NCBI RefSeq assembly: GCF_010122465.1
Contig: NZ_WLZY01000004.1
Span: 186,001-250,000 of the forward strand
Direction: 5' to 3'
Length of the DNA stretch: 64,000 nt
Source: Phytoactinopolyspora mesophila
Lineage (GTDB): Bacteria > Actinomycetota > Actinomycetes > Jiangellales > Jiangellaceae
Position 1 is the first letter of the stretch; each line of letters opens with the position of its first letter. Positions 42,916 to 52,649 of this stretch are shown here, piece by piece. A program made the translations under genes and the position numbers. A model generated the notes under the pieces. The model had not been told where the DNA came from, ran no database searches, and saw nothing but the letters and a program-made list of their open reading frames with translations.

Positions 42916-44775
42916 ATGGGCCATTACAAGTCCAATCTGCGGGACATCGAGTTCAACCTCTTCGAGGTGCTCGGCAGAGAAGAACTGCTGGAAAAGGGGC
43001 GATACGAGGACTTCGATCTCGACACCGTTCGAAGCATCCTGGCCGAGGTGGACCGGATGAGCCGTGCGGAACTCGCCGAGTCCTACGAGGACTCCGACCG
43101 CAACCCACCGACCTACGACCCCGAACGTCGCACGGTCACGGTGCCCGAGTCGTTCAAGAAGAGCTATCAGGCCTTTGTCGACTCCGAGGTCTGGCGGTTC
43201 GCCCTGCCGGAAGGGTTGGGCGGTACGCCCCTGCCGCGTTCGGTGTACTGGGCGGCAGCCGAGATGATCACGGGGTCCAATGCCGCGGTGTGGATGTATG
43301 CCTCCGGACCGGCGTTCGCGAGCGTCGTATGGGAGAACGGCACCGAAGCGCAGAAGCGCATCGCCGAGATCATGATCGATCGTTCGTGGGGCGCCACCAT
43401 GGTTCTGACCGAGCCCGACGCCGGATCTGATGTCGGCTCGGGCCGGGCGCGGGCTTTCCAGCAGGACGACGGCACCTGGCGTATCGAAGGCGTGAAGCGG
43501 TTCATCACCTCCGGCGAGCACGATATGGCCGAGAACATCATCCACCTCGTGCTGGCCAGGCCGGTAGGTGTCGAAGGCGCCGGCGGGCCGGGCACCAAAG
43601 GGCTGTCGCTCTTCATCGTGCCCAAGTACCGGTTCGATCTGGAGACTGGTGAGCTCGGCGAGCGTAACGGCGTCTACGCCACGAACGTCGAGAAGAAGAT
43701 GGGGCTGAAGGTCTCCTCCACCTGTGAGCTGACCTTCGGCGATGGTGAGCCGGCCGTGGGCTATCTGCTCGGCGAGGTGCACAACGGCATCGCGCAGATG
43801 TTCCAGGTCATCGAATACGCCCGAATGATGGTCGGCACGAAAGCGATCGCCACGCTGTCCACCGGTTACCTCAACGCCTTGGAGTACGCCAAGGAGCGAG
43901 TCCAGGGACCGGATCTGATCCGCGCGTCGGACAAGACCGCGCCGCGGGTGACCATCACACATCACCCGGATGTGCGCCGGTCGCTGATGACGCAGAAGGC
44001 CTACGCGGAAGGCATGCGGGCTCTGGTTCTTTACACGGCCACCATGCAGGACCGGGTGATAGACGCCGAAGCCCGGGGCGAGACCGACGAGACGGCGGAA
44101 CGAGTCAACGACCTGCTGCTGCCGATCGTCAAGGGTTACGGTTCGGAGCGTTCCTGGGTGTTGCTGGGTTCGGAGTCGCTGCAGACTCTGGGCGGGTCGG
44201 GTTATCTCCAGGACTACCCGCTGGAGCAGTACGTACGGGACGCCAAGATCGACACCCTGTACGAAGGCACTACGGCGATTCAGGGGCAGGACTTCTTCTT
44301 CCGCAAAATCGTCCGTGACAACGGCCAAGCCATCGGCTGGCTCTCGAAGCAGATCCAGGAGACCCTCGCGGCCGAAGCGGGCGGCGATGCGCTGAAGGCC
44401 GAGCGCGAGCTGCTCGCGACCGGCCTCGAGGACATCCAGGGCATGCTCGGAGCCATGATCGGATTTCTGATGTCGGCAGACCCCTCTGCCGATGGCGGCG
44501 ATCCGCGCAACGTCTACAAGGTCGGGCAGAACACCACCCGTCTGCTGCTGTCGGCCGGTGACGTCGTGCTGGCCTGGCTGCTCCTCAGGCAGGCCGCCGT
44601 GGCCTTGGAGAAGCTCCGTGGAGACGTCAAACCCGCCGACAAGGCCTTCTACGAGGGCAAGGTGGCCTCGGCACAGTTCTTCGCCCGGCAGATCCTGCCC
44701 CGGCTTTCCGCCGAACGAAGCATCGTCGAAGGCACTGACAACACCCTCATGGAGCTTGCCGAAGAGGCATTCTGA
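42916..44775 (+). CDS. fadE5: Acyl-CoA dehydrogenase, FadE5-like
   Basis: A 619-residue flavoenzyme of the first step of fatty-acid beta-oxidation. The start [20 protein letters not shown] matches the FadE5 type of Mycobacterium, which accepts a broad range of acyl-CoAs. The FAD-binding [11 protein letters not shown] and the catalytic-Glu region [13 protein letters not shown] are present, and a C-terminal ~130-residue extension is typical of this subgroup. ATG 42916 follows GGAGGAAG. Two operators in front of it suggest repression when acyl-CoA is scarce. Confidence 0.9.
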   Translation: MGHYKSNLRDIEFNLFEVLGREELLEKGRYEDFDLDTVRSILAEVDRMSRAELAESYEDSDRNPPTYDPERRTVTVPESFKKSYQAFVDSEVWRFALPEGLGGTPLPRSVYWAAAEMITGSNAAVWMYASGPAFASVVWENGTEAQKRIAEIMIDRSWGATMVLTEPDAGSDVGSGRARAFQQDDGTWRIEGVKRFITSGEHDMAENIIHLVLARPVGVEGAGGPGTKGLSLFIVPKYRFDLETGELGERNGVYATNVEKKMGLKVSSTCELTFGDGEPAVGYLLGEVHNGIAQMFQVIEYARMMVGTKAIATLSTGYLNALEYAKERVQGPDLIRASDKTAPRVTITHHPDVRRSLMTQKAYAEGMRALVLYTATMQDRVIDAEARGETDETAERVNDLLLPIVKGYGSERSWVLLGSESLQTLGGSGYLQDYPLEQYVRDAKIDTLYEGTTAIQGQDFFFRKIVRDNGQAIGWLSKQIQETLAAEAGGDALKAERELLATGLEDIQGMLGAMIGFLMSADPSADGGDPRNVYKVGQNTTRLLLSAGDVVLAWLLLRQAAVALEKLRGDVKPADKAFYEGKVASAQFFARQILPRLSAERSIVEGTDNTLMELAEEAF

Positions 44776-44787
44776 TCCGCCCCTCCC

Positions 44788-44840
44788 CATGATCATGAAC
44801 ACTAGTTGACCGATATGGTCATCTAGTGTTCATGATCATG
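44788..44840. terminator. Bidirectional hairpin terminator with TGATCATGAAC core
   Basis: Arms of 18 bp at 44788-44805 and 44823-44840 are perfect complements, and the loop contains TGACC (44807-44811) with GGTCA (44817-44821), so the structure is almost continuous to a 5-nt loop. It lies between the convergent acyl-CoA dehydrogenase and VOC genes and overlaps the latter's stop by 5 bp. The core resembles that of the hairpin at 32205-32309. Confidence 0.75.
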
Positions 44841-45252
44841 ATGCCGTTGCGCGGCTGGAGATCTGCTGCACCGCCCAGGCGTTGCCGTCCGGGTCGCTGA
44901 AGAAGACGAATCCGACGTTGTCGAGCGGGTGCGCGACGGGGCCGGGGTTCTCACCCAGGACCTGCACCTCGCTGACTTCCACTCCGCGCTCGACGAGTTC
45001 GGCGTGGGCAGCGTGGATATCGGGAACCACGAGTTGCAGGCCTTTGAGTGAGCCAGGTGGCATGTGCGGGACCACGCCGTGGCCGATCACAACCGAGCAG
45101 CCGGAACCGCGAGGCGTGAGCTGCACGAGGCGATTCTTCTCATCGATGGTGGTGTCGTGATCGACGTTGAAGCCCAGTTGGTCGGCGTAGAACGCTTTGG
45201 CTCGGTCGACGTCGGCCACCGGAACTATCACAACTTCGAGTGTCCAGTTCAT
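44836..45252 (-). CDS. VOC family protein
   Basis: A 138-residue glyoxalase/bleomycin-resistance fold protein. It has the two paired-strand units of VOC proteins (VVIVPVADVDRAKAFYADQLGF and, later, VGFVFFSDPDGNAWAVQQ). A ligand or metal pair is plausible from the His and Glu positions but was not verified. ATG 45252 has AAAGGA upstream. It lies 83 bp after the SRPBCC gene and is probably the last gene of the ArsR-SRPBCC-VOC unit, a combination common in actinobacteria. Confidence 0.85.
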   Translation of the reverse strand: MNWTLEVVIVPVADVDRAKAFYADQLGFNVDHDTTIDEKNRLVQLTPRGSGCSVVIGHGVVPHMPPGSLKGLQLVVPDIHAAHAELVERGVEVSEVQVLGENPGPVAHPLDNVGFVFFSDPDGNAWAVQQISSRATAS

Positions 45253-45334
45253 CGGGCATCCTTTCAGTGTTCGGACCGCCGCGTCGCTTCGGTGCTCGGC
45301 GCCGGATCTCGTGTTTTCGTCGGTTGGCGAGCTC

Positions 45335-45826
45335 TCAGCTCGTCCGGGTTCTCGCACGTAGCACCTGATCGAGCCGGGTATAGGCCTCGCTGAGGCCGCG
45401 TGCCATGGGGTAGCGCAGCACTTTGTCCCGAGCCGCTTGTGACGCATAGCGCACGACAGTCCTCAGGGTGGTCACTTCTTCCGTCTCGGACAGTTGGTGC
45501 GCGATGAGTGTCTCGCCTGGATACGACTGGTTGTCGAACACCTCGGTGAAAACGAGGCGTGCGGGCGGGTCGATCTGGCGGTACTCGCCACGCTGGCCCA
45601 TCTCCTCGCCGTCCGGGCCACGTGAGACGAAGCGCCAGGTACCTCCCTCGCGGAGGTCTATCTGGCACTCGACGAGCGTCCAACCACGGGCGCCGTACCA
45701 GCGACGAAGCAGGTCAGGGCGGGTGAGGGTCTCGAAGAGAAGCTCGCGGCCCGCGGCGAACTTCCGGGTCAGAACGATCTCTGTCGCTGTGGGGGTCGCG
45801 ACGGTGAGTCCGGTATCGACGCTCAT
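45335..45826 (-). CDS. SRPBCC/AHSA1-family protein
   Basis: A 163-residue protein of the START/Bet v1-like AHSA1 group: RKFAAGRELLFETLTRPDLLRRWYG at the N-terminus and the strand GEYRQIDPPARLVFTEVFD. The fold has a hydrophobic cavity for a small ligand. In ArsR-linked units it may act as a sensor or stress protein. Its start overlaps the ArsR gene stop by four bases (ATGA). Function unknown. Confidence 0.88.
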   Translation of the reverse strand: MSVDTGLTVATPTATEIVLTRKFAAGRELLFETLTRPDLLRRWYGARGWTLVECQIDLREGGTWRFVSRGPDGEEMGQRGEYRQIDPPARLVFTEVFDNQSYPGETLIAHQLSETEEVTTLRTVVRYASQAARDKVLRYPMARGLSEAYTRLDQVLRARTRTS

Positions 45827-46164
45827 GGTGCTGCGTCTTCGTCGTTCTTGAGTTCTGTCAGCAGGGCGTCGAGGCGCTGGTAGCTCTCCTCCCAGTAGCT
45901 GCGGTAGTTCTCCAGCCACCGGTTCGCTTCTTCCAGCGGTCGCGCGTTCAGCCGGCAGGGCCGCCGCTGGGCATCGCGGCTGCGGGTGATGAGCCCGGCA
46001 CGCTCGAGGACCCTGAGGTGTTTCGACACGGCCGGCTGGCTCATGTCGAACGGATCAGCTAGTTCGGTGACCGTCGCCTCACCTGCGGTGAGCCGGGCCA
46101 GGATGGCGCGACGGGTGGGATCGGCCAGTGCGGCGAAGGTCGCGTCGAGGACGTCAGTAGACAT
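45823..46164 (-). CDS. ArsR-family transcriptional regulator
   Basis: A 113-residue winged-helix repressor: DPTRRAILARLTAGEATVTELADPFDMSQ (split across helices), recognition helix QPAVSKHLRVLERAGLI and wing. The residues do not show the Cys pair of metal-binding ArsR proteins, so it probably answers to another signal. It lies first in the unit with the SRPBCC and VOC genes, with two operator-like repeats just upstream. Confidence 0.9.
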   Translation of the reverse strand: MSTDVLDATFAALADPTRRAILARLTAGEATVTELADPFDMSQPAVSKHLRVLERAGLITRSRDAQRRPCRLNARPLEEANRWLENYRSYWEESYQRLDALLTELKNDEDAAP

Positions 46165-46168
46165 TCAT

Positions 46169-46196
46169 AACCCTTTAGTTTTGGAACCTATTGGTT
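46169..46196 (-). promoter_or_regulatory. Paired ArsR-type operators
   Basis: Two 12-bp near-palindromes AACTAAAGGGTT (46169-46180, read on minus) and AACCAATAGGTT (46185-46196, read on minus) lie directly upstream of the ArsR ATG, with centres 16 bp apart. Spacing and form suit tandem ArsR dimers that would repress the unit. Assignment is by position. Confidence 0.55.
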
Positions 46197-46598
46197 TTAT
46201 AACGGACGTCGAGCTGGATGTAAAGGGCGGCGGCGAAATAGCTGGAGTGCGGCTGGGCTGCCACTGGCAGAACGGACCCCGTACGGCGTATCAACAGGGC
46301 CGCCGGTTCGGCGGCAGACACCCGGCGGGCAACCTAGTCGCCGGCATCCTTGGCCGGTTGTAGGCGGCGGGGGAAGGGCACGCTTCGGGAACCCGGCTAT
46401 GTGCGGCTGCGTTCACGTCAGAGAGATGGCGTCGAGGTGTCGAGGAGTCTCTGTGCCGCTGCCTACAGGTCGCAGGTCGGTATCGGTCTGATGGGTAGTG
46501 CGTGACCGGTAACCAGCGTGTGGAAACATCTAACAGCGTGATGTCGGCTATTTCAGCATGTCAGCTTCTGGCGCGGAACGGGAAGTGAGTCCGGGGCC
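46197..46598. other. 402-bp intergenic region
   Basis: No credible gene, hairpin or known RNA was seen between the ArsR promoter and the alkaline-phosphatase-like gene. The region presumably holds the promoter of that gene, but no clear -35/-10 pair could be assigned. Confidence 0.4.
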
Positions 46599-48914
46599 AT
46601 GACGCGGAGAGTGCGCGGCGCCGGCGGCGGCCGCCGTTTCGGCATGGGCCGTAGGGTCCTCGCGGTGGCTGCTCTTGCGCTGACGTCGATGGCCGGCCTG
46701 GCCACCACGGCCAGCGGGAGTGGCCAGCCTGGCACGGGCGACGAGCCAGAGCCCTCCGAGCACGGCGGCCCTAACGTGGTCCTCGCCGGCGTGGCAGGCT
46801 TGGCCTGGGAAGACGTCACACGAGACGACATGCCCACGCTGTACGAGATGGCTGGCACGGACGCCGTCGCGGCGCTGACCGCGCGGACCATCCGGTCACG
46901 TACCTGCGCGGTCGACGGTTGGCTGACCGTCAGCTCAGGCCGTCGTTCGACCGATCTCATCGACTCCGACGGCGACGGAACCGCGGACCGGTACTGCCGG
47001 CCAGCTCCTACACCTGTGCGCGACGACGACGGTGGCGCCATGGTGCCTGGCTGGCAGACCTACGTCGAGGAGCAGAAGAACCACGCTTACAACCCCACTC
47101 TGGGGCTGGTCGGTGACAGGCTCGGCGAACGCGGAATGTGCGCTACCGCGGCCGGGCCCGGTGCCGCGCTCGCGCTGGCGGACACCACGGGCCGGGTGGC
47201 TTCCTATGGGCCTAACCCGGCTGAAGTCGACACCGCCGTGATGAGTGAGTGTCCCGTCACGGTCGTCGATCTTGGCGCTATGCCCGCGCCCGCACCTGCC
47301 GCCAGCGACGAGCAGGAGCGTCAGAACGCCCTGGAGCAGCGTCGTCAGGTAGCCGGTGGCATCGACGACCTGCTCGCGTCTCTCCGGGAGGAACTGCCGG
47401 AGAACACCGCATTGCTCGTCATCGGCGTCTCGGACAGCGGCCCCACTGCCATCCCGCTGCACAACGACCCGTCGCGGATTGCCGGCTCAGCGCTTCGCGT
47501 CGCCGTGGCGAGTGGGCCCACACCCGACGGCGGCGAGTACGGCCCGCGTTGGCTCACATCGGCGTCGACTCGATGGTCGGGGATCGTCCAGATCACCGAC
47601 GTCGCATCGACACTGCTCGAGTACGCCGGCTTCGAGGAGCCCACCCAGGGATCAGTGGGCCGGCCTTGGAGGACCGCCGGGGCGCACCCGGCTGAAGCAT
47701 CCGAGACCATTGCGGACCTGCTCAGCACCAACACGGCGGCGCAGATTTACCGCACCCAGTCCGGGCCGTTCTTCCAGTTCCTCGGCATCATCCAGCTGGT
47801 CGTGTTCGGGATCGCGCTGGCCATGGTGATGCTCCGCCCCGCGAGCCGTCCGGCCGTCTTGCGATCGGTGCATGTCGCAGCGCTGGCCATCGCATCCTTC
47901 CCGGTAGCCTCATATCTGGCCAATCTTGCGCCATGGGCACATTCCGACCGGCCAGCGCTCTACCTCTGGTCGATCATCGTCGCGATCAGCGTGGCCCTCA
48001 CGACAGTCGCCGTGACCGGCCCCTGGCGCCGGCGCATCTACGGACCAGCGGGTTTCTTGGGTGCCGTGACCGCAGGGGTCATGGCCATCGATGTAACGAC
48101 CGGTTCCAACCTGCAGCAACTGAGTCTCCTCGGGCTGTCGCCGGTGGTGGCTGGCCGTTTCTACGGACTCGGTAACATTCCGTTCGCCATCTTCATCGCC
48201 GCCTGCCTGGTGGCCGCTGCCGCGCTGGCACAGCTGATGCTCGACCGGGGGGTCTCGCGGCGAACAGCTGGAGCTGTCACGGCCGTCATCGGGATGGTCG
48301 CCACGATCGTCACGGGCGCTCCGCAGGCCGGTGCCGACGTGGGCGGCATCCTGGCCGCCATCCCTGGCTTCGCGGTGCTTGTCATCGGTGTCCTGGGCAC
48401 CCGGCTCACGATCATCAAGCTCTTCGGGGCCGGCGTGGCCGCTTTAGCGGTGTTCCTGCTCATCGCCTGGCTGGACTGGTTGCGTCCGGCTGGCTCCCGT
48501 ACCCATTTCGGTGGCTTCTTCGACGACCTCACCTCGGGTGAGGCGCTGACGGTGATCTGGCGCAAGATGGGTGCGTCGTTCGGGACGCTGAACCGTCTTC
48601 CCTACTACGCGTGGACCGTGCCGATCGCCTATGCAGCCATCCTGTGGCTCACCAGCCGCTCCGGTGCTGCTGGAGTGCGGGCTGCGCTGGCTCGCTGGCC
48701 GATCATGAATTTCCTCATATGGTCTGGCCTCATGGCCGGCGCCGCCGGGTTCGCCGCCAACGATTCCGGCATCATCATTCCGGCGTTGTTGCTGACCACG
48801 GGCATTCCGCTGGTTGTGTCCGCCATAGTGGCGGCCCGGCGAGAAGCGGACCAGGGCACGCCCGTCGAGGAACCGTCGACGCCCGAGCTACGCGCGGGTG
48901 CGACGAAGCCTTGA
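46599..48914 (+). CDS. Alkaline-phosphatase-like exported domain with ~10-TM membrane domain
   Basis: A 771-residue protein with an N-terminal signal peptide (AALALTSMAGLATTASG). Residues about 45-390 look like an extracytoplasmic alkaline-phosphatase/phosphodiesterase superfamily domain (PNVVLAGVAGL, then LLVIGVSD and LTSASTRWSGIVQITDVASTLL). From about 395 there are roughly ten TM segments with a RFYGLGN motif, GADVGG and NDSG. No catalytic metal set was confirmed. Its last 27 bp overlap the convergent GT2 gene. It may process or transport a polyprenyl- or lipid-linked glycan, which is inference from the neighbour. Confidence 0.7.
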   Translation: MTRRVRGAGGGRRFGMGRRVLAVAALALTSMAGLATTASGSGQPGTGDEPEPSEHGGPNVVLAGVAGLAWEDVTRDDMPTLYEMAGTDAVAALTARTIRSRTCAVDGWLTVSSGRRSTDLIDSDGDGTADRYCRPAPTPVRDDDGGAMVPGWQTYVEEQKNHAYNPTLGLVGDRLGERGMCATAAGPGAALALADTTGRVASYGPNPAEVDTAVMSECPVTVVDLGAMPAPAPAASDEQERQNALEQRRQVAGGIDDLLASLREELPENTALLVIGVSDSGPTAIPLHNDPSRIAGSALRVAVASGPTPDGGEYGPRWLTSASTRWSGIVQITDVASTLLEYAGFEEPTQGSVGRPWRTAGAHPAEASETIADLLSTNTAAQIYRTQSGPFFQFLGIIQLVVFGIALAMVMLRPASRPAVLRSVHVAALAIASFPVASYLANLAPWAHSDRPALYLWSIIVAISVALTTVAVTGPWRRRIYGPAGFLGAVTAGVMAIDVTTGSNLQQLSLLGLSPVVAGRFYGLGNIPFAIFIAACLVAAAALAQLMLDRGVSRRTAGAVTAVIGMVATIVTGAPQAGADVGGILAAIPGFAVLVIGVLGTRLTIIKLFGAGVAALAVFLLIAWLDWLRPAGSRTHFGGFFDDLTSGEALTVIWRKMGASFGTLNRLPYYAWTVPIAYAAILWLTSRSGAAGVRAALARWPIMNFLIWSGLMAGAAGFAANDSGIIIPALLLTTGIPLVVSAIVAARREADQGTPVEEPSTPELRAGATKP

Positions 48915-49640
48915 CGGCGGCGACGGGCGGACACCGCGGGTGACCAGCGCCCGTAGGACGCCGGCGTACTGCTTGCCCCGATGGACCTGAGCCTTCCAGT
49001 CCGTTCCGGTGACGCGGTGGTGCAGGCTGACGTCGACCTCGAGCGCGCGGTAGCCCTGCCGCAGAAGGTCGATGGTCAGCCCCGTCTCCACGCCCCAGCC
49101 GGGAGCTAGCGGCAGCGCGGCCTCGAACGCCGAGCGAGTGAGGCACCGCTGGCCGGACAGCGGCTGGCGTGGGGCCCATCCGGTGGCACGCGCGATGCCC
49201 TCGCGAGACAGATCCACTACGAGCCCACGGCCACCCCCCGCGTGGGACTGGGCCGGCAACACCGCGATGGTCATGTCCGCCTCGCCGTTGATCACCGGCT
49301 CGATGAGCGGAGCAGCCTTGGCGGCGCTGTCTTCGAGGTCGGCGTCGAGAAACAGCAGGGCCCGGGGTGCCGGCCGCGCAGTTTCCCGCGACTCGATGGC
49401 TGTGACCGCGGCGGCGCCGGTCTCCATGGCGGCAGCCTTGCCGCGATTGCGGGGATGCGCGATGACCGTGGCCCCTGCCGCCGTCGCTTCTGCCGCCGTA
49501 CGGTCGGTGGATCCGTCGTCGACGACGATCACCAGGTCGGCCGCGGGCAGGCCGGCCGCTGAGCGAACGGTGGCGCCAATGCGGGCTTGTTCGTCCTTGG
49601 CGGGGATGATGATTGCGACACCTGGCGACGTCTGGCTCAT
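48888..49640 (-). CDS. GT2 family glycosyltransferase
   Basis: A 250-residue GT-A fold enzyme: IIPAKDEQARIGATV, nucleotide-binding VDDGSTDRTAA and metal-binding LFLDADLED at about 100. It lacks TM segments, so it probably works at the inner face on a polyprenyl-phosphate or nucleotide-sugar-dependent step. ATG 49640 is chosen because ATG 49649 adds only three residues. It converges on and overlaps the alkaline-phosphatase-like membrane gene by 27 bp. Acceptor unknown. Confidence 0.85.
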   Translation of the reverse strand: MSQTSPGVAIIIPAKDEQARIGATVRSAAGLPAADLVIVVDDGSTDRTAAEATAAGATVIAHPRNRGKAAAMETGAAAVTAIESRETARPAPRALLFLDADLEDSAAKAAPLIEPVINGEADMTIAVLPAQSHAGGGRGLVVDLSREGIARATGWAPRQPLSGQRCLTRSAFEAALPLAPGWGVETGLTIDLLRQGYRALEVDVSLHHRVTGTDWKAQVHRGKQYAGVLRALVTRGVRPSPPSRLRRTRA

Positions 49641-49771
49641 CTCCCACACTCTAGAGCGCCCGGCGCGCGTTGAGGCACTGGGTTGGCCTCACAGCTAGCG
49701 CGGGTAGTCATCGTGGTTGGAACGTGTCTATGACGATCGCTTGCAGGGAAGGTCGCGTAGCCTCGGCAAGG

Positions 49772-50980
49772 ATGAGACCACGCAGCAACGGCGCCGACTC
49801 CGAGGTGGGACGGCTTCGAGCCGTCCTTCTGCACCGGCCCGGTCCGGAACTCAAACGTCTGACGCCGCGTAACAACGATGCCTTGTTGTTCGATGGCATC
49901 CCCTGGGTTGATCGCGCTCAGGAAGAACACGATGCCTTCGCCGAGACGCTACGGAATCACGACGTGGAGGTCCTGTATCTCCGTGAGCTGTTGGTCGAGA
50001 CCTTGCGGCTGGAGGCGGCCCGGCAGTTGTGCATCGACGCGGTGCTGACCGACGCGCGCCTCGGTGACACACTTCGTGCCGCTTTGCGGGCCCATCTTGG
50101 CGGCCTGCATCCCGAAGACCTTGCCTACGTTTTGATCGCCGGGCTTGCGCATGAGGAGTTTTCCGCGGGTCGAGGCCTCGGATATGTGTTGATGGATCGT
50201 TATGACTTCGTCATCGACCCGTTGCCTAATCTTCTGTTCACTCGTGATTCGAGCGTGTGGGTAGGGGATCGGGTGGCAGTCAGCAGCCTGGCTATGCCGG
50301 CGCGGCGGAGAGAAACCAGCCTGACCGCGGCGATCTATGCGCACCATCCCCGATTCGAGGGGGTGGACGCGATCTACACTCCGGAGCTCGAGACGCTCGA
50401 AGGTGGTGACGTGCTGCTGATGGCGCCGGGCGTCGTAGCGGTGGGCACCGGAGAGCGCACAACGCCCGCGGGTGTGGAACGCCTCGCACGCAACGTCCTG
50501 GGCAGTGGCCTGGCCCGTACGGTTCTCGCCGTTCCGGTGGCCCAAGACCGTGCCACGATGCACCTCGACACGGTGTGCACCATGGTGGATGCCGATGCCG
50601 TCGTGATGTATCCGAACGTCGTCGACGAGCTTCACGCTTTCGCTATCCGGCTGGCTGAGGGCGACCTCGTCGTCAGCTCTCCGGCACCGTTCGTAGAACT
50701 CGCGGCCGAAGCCATGGGCATCGACGAGTTGCGGATCATCGATACCGGGCTGGACCCGGTGACGGCCGAGCGTGAGCAGTGGGACGACGGCAACAACACG
50801 CTGGCCGTCGCTCCGAGACTAGCGGTGGCATACGAGCGAAACGTCGAGACGAACGTCCGGCTTGAGGCCGCGGGTATCGAAGTGCTGCGCATTCCGGGCA
50901 GCGAATTGGGGACCGGCAGGGGTGGGCCACGTTGTATGTCGTGCCCGATCGCGCGTGATTCGCTGGATCTGAACGATTAG
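49772..50980 (+). CDS. arcA: Arginine deiminase
   Basis: A 402-residue enzyme converting L-arginine to citrulline and ammonia. Substrate and catalytic motifs are seen in order: FTRDSS (Asp), LEGGDVLLM (Glu/Asp), MHLDTVC (His-Asp), and the nucleophilic Cys in [11 protein letters not shown] near the C-terminus. ATG 49772 follows a possible -10 box (TAGCCT at 49758-49763) by 8 nt; earlier in-frame starts add unconserved residues. No arcB or arcC lies beside it, so it may feed ammonia or citrulline metabolism outside a full ADI operon. Confidence 0.92.
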   Translation: MRPRSNGADSEVGRLRAVLLHRPGPELKRLTPRNNDALLFDGIPWVDRAQEEHDAFAETLRNHDVEVLYLRELLVETLRLEAARQLCIDAVLTDARLGDTLRAALRAHLGGLHPEDLAYVLIAGLAHEEFSAGRGLGYVLMDRYDFVIDPLPNLLFTRDSSVWVGDRVAVSSLAMPARRRETSLTAAIYAHHPRFEGVDAIYTPELETLEGGDVLLMAPGVVAVGTGERTTPAGVERLARNVLGSGLARTVLAVPVAQDRATMHLDTVCTMVDADAVVMYPNVVDELHAFAIRLAEGDLVVSSPAPFVELAAEAMGIDELRIIDTGLDPVTAEREQWDDGNNTLAVAPRLAVAYERNVETNVRLEAAGIEVLRIPGSELGTGRGGPRCMSCPIARDSLDLND

Positions 50981-51062
50981 ATGCGGTCAGTTCGGCTGGT
51001 TAAGGAAAAAAGTTGCTGCGGCAAATGACGCATCACGCCCAGAGACTGTAATCTTGAGCAAG

Positions 51063-51101
51063 CCCCGGTCGCACGTGTTCCCCCGTCATGTGTGACCGGG
51101 G
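51063..51101 (+). terminator. 12-bp hairpin terminator after arcA
   Basis: Stem 51063-51074 pairs with 51090-51101 at 11 of 12 positions plus one G-U pair, and is followed by TTCTC. It ends the plus-strand unit of arginine deiminase. A promoter-like pair ATGACG (51025-51030) and TAATCT (51049-51054, 18-bp spacer) lies just before it, so a short independent hairpin RNA is possible. Confidence 0.6.
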
Positions 51102-51158
51102 TTCTCATGTCCGCCCGAGGCTTTGCCCCTCGGATCAGCCCAGTGGCTGGCAGCGCAC

Positions 51159-52079
51159 TCAGCGGATCGTTACCTGCCGGTTGGCCAGACCGGCCCGTGC
51201 ACGGCGCTGTTCACCGTCGAGGGCCGTGGTTTCCCCCAGGGCCTCCTCCAGACGCTTCCGCAGCGCCGCCACCGGCTCTTCTGCTTGGTCCGCCTGGGTG
51301 CCGTCGGCGAGGTCCCATACCGGCACCAGGAGACCGTGGGCGCGGAAGGTGCCGAGCAGCCGGGTGTCGGGCCCCAAGGTGTCGTCTCCTCGGACGTGGA
51401 GCCGGGCTAGGGCGTCGAGCAGTGGCTCTTCCTCGTAGGGAAGTACCCAGCGAACTTGGTCACGGTCGCCGAGTCGGCACCAATACGCGGCCTCGACCGA
51501 GGTGAGCCGGGCAGCCGGTACGGCTGCTTCGTTGGCGTTCTCGAGCAACGACCGTTCATGGGCAGTGGGCTCGGACTCCGGATCGAGCCAGAAGTCAAAG
51601 CCGTCGTGGACGGTGACCTCAAAACTCGAGTCGGGTGACACGAGGTCCTGGAGGCGGGGCGCTTGTGGCGGCCGGGGCCCGGGCGCGACCGGCGAGCCTG
51701 GATCGGCGGCGAGTGACTGCTGCAAGGTGTGTCCGAGGTCAGCGCTGGGGTCGCCGGTCGCGGCAACCGTCTGAAGACCGAGCAGGATCTCGCCGGATTC
51801 GCGCACCAGCGCCGGAGCGGCGCCCGGAAGGATGCTGGCGACGGTGATCTCACGGCCGCCGTGTTCACCGGCCAGCTGGACCGTTGCCGTCGCGGCCGAG
51901 ACGATCTCCCGGAGAGCGACCCAATCGCATTCACCGGGCAAACCGCGGAACGGTCTACTGACATACTGACGGTCGGCCGCCCTGGCCTTCTTGCCGTGGC
52001 AGATTTTGTAGCGCTTCCCGGAACCACAAGGGCACGGCTCGCGCGGACCGACAACTGGGATCTCGACGCTGTTACTCAC
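51159..52079 (-). CDS. SEC-C motif protein, DUF5926-like
   Basis: A 306-residue protein beginning with a zinc-binding SEC-C motif CPCGSGKRYKICHG (about 16-29). The rest has no recognised domain but contains a conserved AYWCRLGDRDQVRWVLP stretch. Actinobacterial homologues carry the DUF5926 label. GTG 52079 is chosen because TAGTCT lies 7 nt upstream, the leaderless pattern. A role in protein quality control or ribosome-associated binding is possible from SEC-C, but unproven. Confidence 0.82.
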   Translation of the reverse strand: MSNSVEIPVVGPREPCPCGSGKRYKICHGKKARAADRQYVSRPFRGLPGECDWVALREIVSAATATVQLAGEHGGREITVASILPGAAPALVRESGEILLGLQTVAATGDPSADLGHTLQQSLAADPGSPVAPGPRPPQAPRLQDLVSPDSSFEVTVHDGFDFWLDPESEPTAHERSLLENANEAAVPAARLTSVEAAYWCRLGDRDQVRWVLPYEEEPLLDALARLHVRGDDTLGPDTRLLGTFRAHGLLVPVWDLADGTQADQAEEPVAALRKRLEEALGETTALDGEQRRARAGLANRQVTIR

Positions 52080-52190
52080 GTGTCCGAGACTAACTGCTCG
52101 GGAGTCCGGCAGAAGAGTCACGCGGCCTGAATTCCGCTAGCGTGTGCGGGGGAACGCCGTTGCGGGCGGCTGCAAAGGGCTGGTGCTCCC

Positions 52191-52649
52191 TTATTTGTCG
52201 ATGCCTCGCTCCCAGGGCCCGACGACGGCCTGGACGGTCACCCGGCCGTTCTCCGAGCGTACCGACCAGTCGCGAGCGAGTGCGTTCACCATGGCCAGTC
52301 CCCGGCCCTCCAGCTCGACGGGCGGCGCATGTTTGAGTTCGGGGCGCTCGTCGCCACCACCGTCGGTCACGTCGATGAGAACGTGCCGATTCGTCACGTT
52401 CCACCTGAGGAGGACGCCTTCGCGAGAATCAGAGAACTTGATGGGTGTGGCGTGGCGAAGCGCATTGGAGACGAGTTCGGTGACAACTACCAAGACGCTG
52501 TCCAGGACAGTCTGCGGAATGCCGGCGACGCGAAGATCATCAGCGACGGCATGGCGAGCGGCAGGCACACTGCTGATGGCATTGGCGACTTCGAGTGCCC
52601 GAGCGTCCTCAGCCGTCACGGGCTGCCGGACGGCTGCGGTCCGAGCCAT
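52191..52649 (-). CDS. Anti-sigma-type histidine-kinase-like ATPase
   Basis: A 152-residue HATPase_c_2 protein of the RsbW/SpoIIAB type. The N box (VVTELVSNALRHA, about 53-65), G1-like (DVTDGGGDERP) and G2-like (GRGLAMVNALA) motifs are visible. Such small cytoplasmic kinases bind sigma factors or phosphorylate anti-anti-sigma proteins; no partner gene lies next to it. The neighbour at 51159 is on the same strand with 111 bp between. Confidence 0.88.
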   Translation of the reverse strand: MARTAAVRQPVTAEDARALEVANAISSVPAARHAVADDLRVAGIPQTVLDSVLVVVTELVSNALRHATPIKFSDSREGVLLRWNVTNRHVLIDVTDGGGDERPELKHAPPVELEGRGLAMVNALARDWSVRSENGRVTVQAVVGPWERGIDK

